From: Paracoccaceae bacterium
GTDB taxonomy: Bacteria > Pseudomonadota > Alphaproteobacteria > Rhodobacterales > Rhodobacteraceae
DNA length: 5,680 bases
Direction: 5' to 3'
NCBI GenBank assembly: GCA_020832725.1
Contig: JAFIEC010000104.1
Span: 1-5,680 of the forward strand
Below are positions 1-5,343 of the stretch, one piece after another. The notes beneath the pieces were generated by a model that was not told where the DNA came from, made no database searches, and saw only the letters and a list, made by a program, of their open reading frames with translations. Positions within the stretch are counted from its first letter, which is position 1, and every line of letters starts with the position of its first letter. Position numbers and translations under genes: made by a program.

Positions 1-68
1 CGATGCCGGACGGCCCCGGCGCGGGCACAGATGCGGAGGGCAGCGCGCGCCCCGGAACGGAGGGCTGA
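1..68 (+). CDS. Possible C-terminal end of an upstream gene (partial)
   Basis: One forward frame stays open from the left edge (first full codon at base 3) and stops at TGA 66-68, four bases before the murA start codon. The 21 readable codons encode a Gly/Ala/Pro/Thr-rich stretch ending GSARPGTEG, with no recognisable domain. Tight spacing to murA would suit an upstream operon partner, and the murA ribosome binding site would then lie inside its last codons. The stretch is too short to identify, and a chance open frame is quite possible in DNA this GC-rich. It could equally be non-coding leader. Confidence 0.25.
   Translation, partial: MPDGPGAGTDAEGSARPGTEG
59..64 (+). promoter_or_regulatory. 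Ribosome binding site that fixes the murA start
   Basis: GGAGGG lies eight bases upstream of the ATG at 73. An upstream in-frame ATG at 31 would add a basic, Arg/Ala-rich 14-residue extension that MurA proteins lack. The site and the family N-terminus (MDSILVQGG) together support the start at 73. Confidence 0.75.
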
Positions 69-72
69 CGGC

Positions 73-1338
73 ATGGATTCAATCCTGGTGCAGGGCGGCA
101 CGCCGCTTTCGGGCAGCATCCCCATCGCGGGGGCCAAGAACGCCTGCCTGGCGCTGATGCCGGCGACGCTGCTCAGCGACGGGCCGCTGACGCTGTCGAA
201 CGCGCCGCGGCTGTCGGATATCGCCACGATGACGGCTTTGCTGCGCTCTCTTGGCGCCGAAGTCACCGCCCTGTCCGAGGGGCGGGTTCTGGCCATGTCC
301 TCCCATGACGTGACCAACCTGACGGCGGATTACGACATCGTGCGCAAGATGCGCGCCTCGATCCTTGTGCTCGGGCCGCTGCTGGCGCGCTACGGGCGGG
401 CGGTCGTGTCGCTTCCCGGAGGCTGTGCCATCGGCGCGCGCCCGGTGGACCTCCATGTCGCCGCGATGGAGGCGCTGGGGGCCACGACCGAATTGCGCGA
501 CGGCTATCTGCACGCCAGCGCCCCGGGCGGGCTGCGCGGCGCGGTCGTGGATTTCCCGCTGGTCTCGGTCGGGGCGACGGAGAACGCGCTCATGGCCGCG
601 TGTCTGGCCCGCGGCACCAGCGTTCTGCGCAACGCCGCGCGCGAGCCCGAGATCGTGGATCTTGCCCGCTGTTTGCGCGCCATGGGGGCGCGGATCGAGG
701 GCGAGGGCACATCCGAGATCGTGGTCGAGGGGGTGACGGCGCTGCACGGGGCCACCCATGTGGTGGTGCCGGACCGGATCGAGCTGGGAACCTACATGCT
801 GGCCCCGGCAATCGCGGGCGGCAGCATCGAATGCCTTGGCGGACGGCGGGAGCTTCTGGCCGCGTTCTGCGACAAGCTGGAGGAGGCGGGCCTCGAGCTT
901 GAGGAAACGCCCACGGGCCTGCGCGTCAGCCGGGGCGAGGGGCGGCTGGCACCGCTGGACGTGATCACCGAACCCTTCCCCGGATTCCCCACCGACCTGC
1001 AGGCCCAGATGATGGCCGCGCTGTGCACGGCGCAGGGCGTTTCGGTGCTGGAGGAACGCATCTTCGAGAACCGTTTCATGCATGCGCCCGAGTTGATGCG
1101 CATGGGCGCGCGGATCGACGTGCAGGGCGGCACCGCCACCGTCACCGGGGTGGAGCGGCTGCGCGGGGCCCCGGTCATGGCCACCGACCTGCGGGCCAGC
1201 GTCAGCCTCATCCTTGCGGGACTTGCCGCCGAGGGGGAAACCGTGCTCAGCCGGGTCTATCATCTGGATCGCGGCTATGAGCGGCTTGAGGCAAAACTCT
1301 CGGCCTGCGGCGCAAGGATCGAACGGGTGCGTGCATGA
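73..1338 (+). CDS. murA: UDP-N-acetylglucosamine 1-carboxyvinyltransferase (MurA)
   Basis: Cytoplasmic enzyme that transfers enolpyruvate from phosphoenolpyruvate to UDP-GlcNAc, the first committed step of peptidoglycan synthesis. The product has 421 residues, the usual family length, with the two-domain EPSP-synthase-like fold. Visible residues, matched to E. coli MurA from memory with an offset of three after the first loop: K22-N23 in AGAKNA; R94 in KMRAS; catalytic C118 in LPGGCAIGARPVDLH; D308 in FPTDLQAQ; E332 and R334 in FENRFMH; D372 and R374 in TDLRAS; R400 in HLDRGYER. Cysteine rather than aspartate at 118 predicts a fosfomycin-sensitive form. The residue matching E. coli Lys160 appears to be Leu163, which I believe is common in alphaproteobacterial MurA. 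The stop codon overlaps the start of the DUF2948 gene (ATGA), so translation is probably coupled. The gene looks intact. Confidence 0.97.
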   Translation: MDSILVQGGTPLSGSIPIAGAKNACLALMPATLLSDGPLTLSNAPRLSDIATMTALLRSLGAEVTALSEGRVLAMSSHDVTNLTADYDIVRKMRASILVLGPLLARYGRAVVSLPGGCAIGARPVDLHVAAMEALGATTELRDGYLHASAPGGLRGAVVDFPLVSVGATENALMAACLARGTSVLRNAAREPEIVDLARCLRAMGARIEGEGTSEIVVEGVTALHGATHVVVPDRIELGTYMLAPAIAGGSIECLGGRRELLAAFCDKLEEAGLELEETPTGLRVSRGEGRLAPLDVITEPFPGFPTDLQAQMMAALCTAQGVSVLEERIFENRFMHAPELMRMGARIDVQGGTATVTGVERLRGAPVMATDLRASVSLILAGLAAEGETVLSRVYHLDRGYERLEAKLSACGARIERVRA

Positions 1339-1859
1339 CCGGGGACGCACGATACGAGGATGCCGACGAAACGCCCCTGCGCCTGATCGCCCGGGATGCC
1401 GAGGACCTCGCCGTCATCTCGGCGCTGCTGCAGGATGCGGTGTTCCTGCGCTCCGACATCACCCGCTCGCGCCGTCTTCGGCAGGCCGCGATCCTGCTGA
1501 CGCGGTTTCGCTGGGAGGACGCGCCCGCCGCCCGCGCCCAGGGCCGCAGGTTCGAGCGGGTGCGCACGCTGCTGGTGATCGAGGACATCCGCAGCATGGC
1601 CGCCCGCGGGCTGGAGGAGACCGCGCCCGACACGGTGCTGTCGGCGCTCACGCTAGAATTCCGGCCCGGAGAGGATGGATCGGGGCGGCTGGTGCTCCAT
1701 CTCTCCGGAGACGGCGCGCTGGGCTTTGACGTGGAGTGCCTGTCGCTGCACCTGACCGATGTGACCCGCCCCCACGAAGCGCCCTCGCGGCGGATGCCCG
1801 CCCACCCGCTGGACGACGCGGAGCCGCCTGTGCCGCCCGCCGGGCCGCAACAGGATTGA
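1335..1859 (+). CDS. DUF2948 family protein, unknown function
   Basis: A 174-residue soluble protein with no signal peptide or membrane segment. It resembles the DUF2948 family, which is largely alphaproteobacterial and usually found between murA and hisD. The recognisable core is LRLIARDAEDLAVISALLQDA (residues 15-35), then LLTRFRWED (54-62) and RVRTLLVIEDI (75-85). The remaining core is predicted to be strand-rich. The last 25 or so residues are Pro/Ala/Asp-rich, probably disordered, and look variable. The start codon overlaps the murA stop (ATGA). The only purine-rich site, AAGGA at 1314-1318, is 16 bases away, so translation probably depends on coupling to murA. No catalytic residue pattern is evident and no function should be assigned. 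A role linked to cell wall synthesis or histidine synthesis is only inference from position. Confidence 0.88.
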   Translation: MTGDARYEDADETPLRLIARDAEDLAVISALLQDAVFLRSDITRSRRLRQAAILLTRFRWEDAPAARAQGRRFERVRTLLVIEDIRSMAARGLEETAPDTVLSALTLEFRPGEDGSGRLVLHLSGDGALGFDVECLSLHLTDVTRPHEAPSRRMPAHPLDDAEPPVPPAGPQQD

Positions 1860-1870
1860 AAAGCACCACC

Positions 1871-3172
1871 ATGCCCCACCTGCTGGACAGCGCCGCCCCC
1901 GGCTTTGATGCCGCATTCGATGCCTTCCTGACGGCCCGCCGCGCCGCCGAGGAGGATGTGGACACCCAGGCCGCGGCGATCATCGCCGATGTGCGCGCCC
2001 GCGGCGACGCGGCCCTGATCGAGCTGACCGCCCGTCACGACCGGCTGGAGCTGACGCCCGAAACCCTGTGCCTGTCCGAGGACGAGATCACCGCCGCCAT
2101 CGCCCGGGTAAGCCCCGAGGACCGGGCCGCGCTGGAACTGGCCGCCGAGCGCATCCGCGCCTATCACGTGCGCCAGATGCCCGCCGATGCCTCATGGACC
2201 GATCCCGACGGGGCGACGCTGGGCTGGCGCTGGGGCGCGGTGGATTCAGCGGGGCTGTATGTGCCCGGGGGGCAGGCCTCCTATCCCTCCTCGGTCCTGA
2301 TGAACGCGATCCCCGCCCGGGTGGCGGGTGTTTCCCGGCTGGAGATCGCGGCACCGGCACCGGGGGGCGTGCTCAACCCGCTGGTGATCTGCGCGGCCCG
2401 CATGGCCGGGGTGGCGCGGATCTGGCGCATCGGCGGCGCGCAGGCCATCGCCGCGCTGGCCTATGGCACCGAGACCATCCGACCCGTGGACAAGATCACC
2501 GGCCCCGGCAACGCCTGGGTGGCGGCGGCCAAGCGGCGGGTGTTCGGACAGGTGGGCATCGACATGATCGCCGGGCCATCCGAGGTGCTGGTCATCGCCA
2601 CGCCCGATGCCGACCCCGACTGGATCGCCCTCGACCTGCTGGCCCAGGCCGAGCATGACGCGGCGGCGCAATCCATCCTGATCACCACCGACGCGGCCCA
2701 CGGTGCCGCCGTGGCCGGGGCGGTAGAGGCCCGGCTGCAGACCCTCGAACGCGCGGCCATCGCCGGTGCAAGCTGGCGCGACCACGGTGCGATCATCATC
2801 GTGCGCGATCTGGACGAGGCGGCGGCCCTGTCCGACCGGCTGGCGCCCGAGCATCTGGAGCTTCTGGTGCCCGACCCCGAAGCGCTGGCCGCGCGCATCC
2901 GCCATGCAGGCGCGATCTTTCTGGGGCCGTTCACCCCCGAGGCGATCGGGGATTATGTGGGCGGGCCCAACCATGTGCTGCCCACCTCGCGCTCGGCGCG
3001 GTTCTCGTCGGGCCTGTCGGTGCTCGATTTCCTCAAGCGGACCACGATGGCGCGCATGAGCCCCGGCGCGCTGGCGGCCATCGGGCCGGCCGCCGCCCGG
3101 CTGGCCCGGGCCGAGGGGCTGCAGGCCCACGGCCTCAGCGTCACCGCCCGTCTGGAGCGTCTGAACCGCTGA
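1871..3172 (+). CDS. hisD: Histidinol dehydrogenase (HisD)
   Basis: Zinc- and NAD-dependent cytoplasmic enzyme that oxidises L-histidinol via histidinaldehyde to L-histidine, the last two steps of the pathway. The product has 433 residues, typical of the family. Landmarks are GLYVPGG (128-134), the NAD-binding region around WRIGGAQAIAALAYGT (185-200), KITGPGN (208-214) and GPSEVLV (235-241). Zinc ligands are Q259 and H262 in AQAEHD, D361 in GDYVGGPNHVLPT and H420 in QAHGLS. The catalytic Glu-His pair is E327-H328 in APEHLE. All key residues are present. The frame stays open upstream as far as 1736, but that region lies inside the DUF2948 gene and the family N-terminus starts at MPHLL, so I chose ATG 1871. 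The ribosome binding site is poor: AGGA at 1852-1855 is 15 bases upstream. The gap from the preceding stop codon is 11 bases, so reinitiation is plausible. Confidence 0.97.
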   Translation: MPHLLDSAAPGFDAAFDAFLTARRAAEEDVDTQAAAIIADVRARGDAALIELTARHDRLELTPETLCLSEDEITAAIARVSPEDRAALELAAERIRAYHVRQMPADASWTDPDGATLGWRWGAVDSAGLYVPGGQASYPSSVLMNAIPARVAGVSRLEIAAPAPGGVLNPLVICAARMAGVARIWRIGGAQAIAALAYGTETIRPVDKITGPGNAWVAAAKRRVFGQVGIDMIAGPSEVLVIATPDADPDWIALDLLAQAEHDAAAQSILITTDAAHGAAVAGAVEARLQTLERAAIAGASWRDHGAIIIVRDLDEAAALSDRLAPEHLELLVPDPEALAARIRHAGAIFLGPFTPEAIGDYVGGPNHVLPTSRSARFSSGLSVLDFLKRTTMARMSPGALAAIGPAAARLARAEGLQAHGLSVTARLERLNR

Positions 3173-3174
3173 GC

Positions 3175-3189
3175 GCGACGGGCCGTCGC
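3175..3189. repeat. Perfect GC-rich inverted repeat just after hisD
   Basis: GCGACGG and CCGTCGC flank a single G, starting two bases after the hisD stop codon. As RNA this gives a six-pair stem with a three-base loop. No T-run follows (the next bases are AATCCTGG), so it is not a classical intrinsic terminator. It could protect the 3' end of the hisD message, weaken read-through, or be a protein-binding site. Short palindromes do arise by chance in GC-rich DNA, but the position right behind a stop codon favours a role in RNA. Confidence 0.4.
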
Positions 3190-3221
3190 AATCCTGGCCG
3201 CACTGCCCTTGCGCGCCGCGC

Positions 3222-3237
3222 GGCTCTGTTGCAACAG
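3222..3237. repeat. 12-base palindrome resembling an IS6-family terminus
   Basis: CTGTTGCAACAG at 3226-3237 is a perfect 12-base palindrome, about 60 bases before the UPF0262 start. Read from 3222, the 13 bases GGCTCTGTTGCAA equal the outer end of the terminal repeats I remember for IS6100-type elements (GGCTCTGTTGCAAA). The next base differs, and no transposase or second end is visible in the window. It could be an operator, a relic of an insertion sequence, or coincidence. No choice can be made from this window alone. Confidence 0.35.
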
Positions 3238-3284
3238 GGATGCGCGCCATCTGCAGCCCGATCCGTCACGGGCCGCCCCCTGCC

Positions 3285-3288
3285 GGAG
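3285..3288 (+). promoter_or_regulatory. Ribosome binding site that fixes the UPF0262 start
   Basis: GGAG lies six bases before ATG 3295. The same frame has an earlier ATG at 3229, but that would add 22 residues (MQQGCAPS...) unlike the family and would begin inside the palindrome. The site supports 3295. Confidence 0.7.
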
Positions 3289-3294
3289 TGTCCC

Positions 3295-3780
3295 ATGTCG
3301 CGCCTGTGCCGGATCGAGATCGACGACAGGGGCCTGCCCGCCCCCACCCCGGAGGTGGAGCAGGAGCGCCGGGTGGCGGTCTTCGACCTGCTGGAAGACA
3401 ATTCCTTTGCCGTGTCCCCGCGCGACGGGGCCAGCCCGCCGCCCGGGCCCTATGCCCTGCGCCTCGCGATCCGCGAGCGCCGCCTTGTCTTCGAGATCGC
3501 CACCGAAAACGGCGCGCCCGTGACAGAGGTGCATCTGGCGCTGTCGCCCTTTCGTCAGGTGGTCAAGGATTACTTCCAGATCTGCGCCTCCTATTACGAC
3601 GCGGTCAAGCGCCTGCCCCCCTCGCAGATCGAGGCCATCGACATGGGACGGCGCGGCATCCACGACGAGGGTGCGCGCCTGCTGGAAGAGCGGCTGGAGG
3701 GCAAGATCGCGCTCGACAAGCCCACGGCCCGGCGGCTCTTCACCCTGATGTGCGTGCTGCATTTCGGAGCCGCGGCTTGA
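3295..3780 (+). CDS. UPF0262 family protein, unknown function
   Basis: A 161-residue soluble protein matching the alphaproteobacterial UPF0262 family, which has no assigned function. Recognisable blocks are MSRLCRIEIDD (1-11), TPEVEQERRVAVFDLLE (18-34), LAIRERRLVFEIATENG (57-73), PFRQVVKDYFQICASYYDAV (85-104), PPSQIEAIDMGRRGIHDEGA (108-127) and RRLFTLMCVLHFG (146-158). Length is normal and nothing looks broken. There is no signal peptide, membrane span or obvious metal-binding or catalytic cluster. The fold is likely an N-terminal strand-rich half and a C-terminal helical half (inferred). It follows hisD after a 122-base gap, and its stop codon overlaps the TTG start of the phosphatase gene (TTGA), so the two proteins are probably made together. 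Linkage to hisD and the phosphatase is, from memory, widely conserved in this group. Confidence 0.92.
   Translation: MSRLCRIEIDDRGLPAPTPEVEQERRVAVFDLLEDNSFAVSPRDGASPPPGPYALRLAIRERRLVFEIATENGAPVTEVHLALSPFRQVVKDYFQICASYYDAVKRLPPSQIEAIDMGRRGIHDEGARLLEERLEGKIALDKPTARRLFTLMCVLHFGAAA
3766..3769 (+). promoter_or_regulatory. Ribosome binding site supporting a TTG start
   Basis: GGAG lies inside the last codons of the UPF0262 gene, seven bases before TTG 3777. No ATG in the phosphatase frame lies near the expected N-terminus. A later GTG at 3804 would remove residues just before the VLFCC strand that leads into the active-site loop. Confidence 0.6.
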
Positions 3781-4256
3781 GTGCGTCGTCCCTCCCCTCC
3801 TCGGTGCTGTTCTGCTGCGACCACAACGCGGTACGCTCGCCGATGGCCGAAGGCATGATGAAGAAATTCTATGGCCATGCCAGCTATGTGCAATCGGCAG
3901 GCGTGCATGGCGACCTGGAGGTGGACGGCTTTGCCATCGCCGTTTGCGCCGAGATCGGGGTGGAGCTGGCCCGACACCGCTCGCGCAGCTTTGACGAGAT
4001 GGTGGAATGGGGCGATGACCTGTCCGCCTTCGACCTGATCGTGGCCCTTTCCCCCGCCTCCCAGCGCCGGGTGCTGGACCTGACCCGGACCAATGCGCTG
4101 GAGGTGGAATACTGGCCCATCATGGACCCGACCGGTCTGGGCGAGGGGCGCGACGCCAAGCTTGCCGCCTATCGCCAGACCCGGGACCAGATCTGCCAGC
4201 GGATCATCTCCCGCTTCGGCCTGCCCTTTGACGCCAACCCGGAAGACATCCCATGA
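3777..4256 (+). CDS. Low-molecular-weight protein-tyrosine-phosphatase-like protein
   Basis: A 159-residue cytoplasmic protein of the LMW-PTP/arsenate reductase fold. The active-site loop CDHNAVRSP fits C-x5-R-S, with predicted nucleophile C14 and phosphate-binding R20. The general acid is probably D117 in PIMDPTG. Other landmarks are SAGV (40-43), HRSRSFDEM (67-75) and FDLIVALSPASQRR (85-98). The loop departs from the classical C-x-G-N-x-C-R-S form: His replaces Gly, and Val replaces the second Cys that forms a redox disulfide in many family members. The substrate could be a phosphoprotein or a small phosphorylated compound. Arsenate reduction is possible but not supported, since no other arsenic-resistance gene is present. 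The TTG start overlaps the UPF0262 stop and has a good ribosome binding site. The 3' end overlaps the next gene (ATGA). Confidence 0.9.
   Translation: MSASSLPSSVLFCCDHNAVRSPMAEGMMKKFYGHASYVQSAGVHGDLEVDGFAIAVCAEIGVELARHRSRSFDEMVEWGDDLSAFDLIVALSPASQRRVLDLTRTNALEVEYWPIMDPTGLGEGRDAKLAAYRQTRDQICQRIISRFGLPFDANPEDIP
4241..4245 (+). promoter_or_regulatory. Ribosome binding site of the isomerase-related gene
   Basis: GGAAG lies seven bases before ATG 4253, inside the end of the phosphatase gene. It supports independent initiation as well as coupling at the ATGA overlap. Confidence 0.55.
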
Positions 4257-4690
4257 CAGACACCGCCCGCGACCTTGTCGCCCGCTACTATGCCGCCTTC
4301 AATGCCGAGGATCGCGATGCGATGCTGGCCCTGCTGAGCGAGGATGTGGCCCATCACGTCAATCAGGGCGGAATCCGGCAGGGCCGGGCGGCCTTTGCGG
4401 CCTTCCTTGCGCATATGGCGCGCTGCTATCACGAGCGGCTTGAGGATATCGTCATCCTGACCGAACCTACCGGCACGCGGGTGGCGGCCGAATTCACGGT
4501 GCACGGGCGCTATCTGGAAACCGACGCGGGCCTGCCCGAGGCCCGGGGCCAGCGCTATGCCCTGCCCGCCTGTGCCTTCTTCACGCTGCGCGACGGCCGC
4601 ATCGCGCGGGTGGCCACCCATTACAACCTGGCCGAGTGGGTGGCCCAGGTCGCTGCCGCACCGGATGCAGAAGAGGCATCGTCGCCATGA
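4253..4690 (+). CDS. Steroid delta-isomerase-related NTF2-fold protein (TIGR02096-like)
   Basis: A 145-residue soluble protein with a SnoaL/NTF2-like fold. The N-terminal helix VARYYAAFNAEDRDAMLALL (9-28) and the following SEDVAHHVNQGG are typical of ketosteroid-isomerase-like proteins. Blocks that point to the TIGR02096 group are FLAHMARCYHERLEDIVI (51-68), AAEFTVHGRYLETDAGLPEA (78-97), GQRYALPACAFFTLRDGRI (99-117) and RVATHYNLAEWVAQV (119-133). No member I know of has a proven reaction, and the isomerase name reflects fold only. The cone-shaped pocket suggests a small-molecule ligand. It overlaps the phosphatase gene upstream and the GNAT gene downstream (ATGA at both ends). In other proteobacteria I recall this family beside a GNAT gene and a carbon-nitrogen hydrolase gene. 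No hydrolase is seen here before the window ends. Confidence 0.87.
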   Translation: MTDTARDLVARYYAAFNAEDRDAMLALLSEDVAHHVNQGGIRQGRAAFAAFLAHMARCYHERLEDIVILTEPTGTRVAAEFTVHGRYLETDAGLPEARGQRYALPACAFFTLRDGRIARVATHYNLAEWVAQVAAAPDAEEASSP

Positions 4691-5274
4691 GCCTGACGTT
4701 CAGCGCGCTGACGGGGGCGGCCATCCTGCCGCACCTGCCCGCGCTGGCCGGGCTGCGCATCGCGGTGTTCCGGGAATGGCCCTATCTCTACGAGGGCGAT
4801 GCGGATTACGAGCGGGGCTATCTTGCCCCCCTCGCCACAACCCCGGGCGCGGTTGTCGTGGCGGCGCGGGACGGCGCGCGCATGGTGGGGGCAGCCACGG
4901 GCGCACCGATGACGGGCCATGCCGCCGAATTCGCGGCGGCCTTCGCGGGCACCGGCCTCGATCTGTCCGAGATCTTCTATTGCGCGGAATCGGTTCTGCT
5001 GCCGGAATGGCGGGGCCAAGGGGCCGGGCATCGGTTCTTTGATCTGCGCGAGGCACAGGCCCGGAGCCTTGGCCTCTCGCGCGTGGCCTTCTGCGCCGTG
5101 ATCCGCCCCGAAGACCATCCCGCGCGACCGCCCGGCTATCGCCCGCTCGATCCGTTCTGGCGCGCGCGCGGATACGCCCCGCTGCCCGGGGTGGTGGCGC
5201 ATTTCGCCTGGCGCGACATCGGTGCCGGGCAGGAGACCGAAAAGCCCCTTCAATTCTGGATGCGCGATCTGTAG
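4687..5274 (+). CDS. GNAT family N-acetyltransferase
   Basis: A 195-residue cytoplasmic protein expected to transfer an acetyl group from acetyl-CoA to an unknown amine. The acetyl-CoA pyrophosphate loop is visible as RGQGAGH (109-115) after the strand EIFYCAESVLLPEW (95-108), followed by helix FFDLREAQARSLG. A late DPFWRARGYAPLPG (155-168) is the usual C-terminal GNAT motif region, and the chain ends EKPLQFWMRDL. The N-terminal part has LRIAVFREWPYLYEGDADYE (23-42), conserved in a GNAT subgroup that, from memory, travels with carbon-nitrogen hydrolases. The same frame is open back to 4636, but the ATGA overlap at 4687, GAGG at 4673-4676 and the family N-terminus favour ATG 4687. It is probably co-expressed with the isomerase-related gene and may act on the same metabolite. 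The substrate cannot be read from sequence. Confidence 0.88.
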   Translation: MSLTFSALTGAAILPHLPALAGLRIAVFREWPYLYEGDADYERGYLAPLATTPGAVVVAARDGARMVGAATGAPMTGHAAEFAAAFAGTGLDLSEIFYCAESVLLPEWRGQGAGHRFFDLREAQARSLGLSRVAFCAVIRPEDHPARPPGYRPLDPFWRARGYAPLPGVVAHFAWRDIGAGQETEKPLQFWMRDL

Positions 5275-5277
5275 GGC

Positions 5278-5342
5278 CGCCGCCCGTCAACCCTTTGGCA
5301 AGCTTTTGGCGCGAGGAAGGCGACACAGAACAGGGGGCGGCG
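5278..5342. repeat. Inverted repeat spanning the gap before the last reading frame
   Basis: CGCCGCCC (5278-5285) and GGGCGGCG (5335-5342) are exact reverse complements separated by 49 bases. The first arm sits just after the GNAT stop codon. The second covers part of the likely ribosome binding site (AGGGGG, 5332-5337) and the spacer before ATG 5344. Paired RNA could hide that site. Eight-base GC matches are easy to find by chance here. Confidence 0.2.
5296..5310 (+). promoter_or_regulatory. Weak sigma-54-like promoter candidate
   Basis: TGGCAAG, four bases, TGGC has the GG and GC elements at the -24/-12 spacing of sigma-54 promoters (consensus TGGCACG-N4-TTGC), with two mismatches. A start point near 5322 would leave a leader of about 20 bases before ATG 5344. 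The site lies in the only gap between the GNAT gene and the last reading frame. No enhancer site for an activator is recognised. A local direct repeat (CTTTGGC, CTTTTGGC) could produce the match by chance. Confidence 0.2.
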
Positions 5343-5343
5343 C

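Noticed and set aside
79..1350. A 423-codon open frame on the minus strand across murA
   Set aside because: It mirrors murA in GC-rich DNA, its product is rich in Arg, Gly, His and Gln without any family signature, and murA itself is intact with every catalytic residue.
1736..1870. An N-terminal extension of HisD
   Set aside because: It lies within the DUF2948 gene in another frame and is low complexity; normal HisD length is reached from ATG 1871.
2246..3250. A 334-codon minus-strand open frame across hisD
   Set aside because: A shadow of hisD with biased composition and no recognisable domain; hisD on the + strand is complete.
3173..3294. Small RNA gene or riboswitch in the gap after hisD
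   Set aside because: Two small palindromes are present, but there is no intrinsic terminator, no convincing -35/-10 promoter and no riboswitch class that I recognise.
3240..3776. An upstream extension of the phosphatase frame by about 180 codons, which would suggest a fusion protein
   Set aside because: The extension overlaps the complete UPF0262 gene in another frame, has Arg/Pro-rich nonsense composition, and a ribosome binding site with a TTG start sits exactly at the UPF0262 stop.
3777..4256. Arsenate reductase in an arsenic-resistance operon
   Set aside because: The fold is shared, but no arsR, arsB or other arsenic gene is nearby, and the loop lacks the Cys arrangement expected for redox-coupled arsenate reduction.
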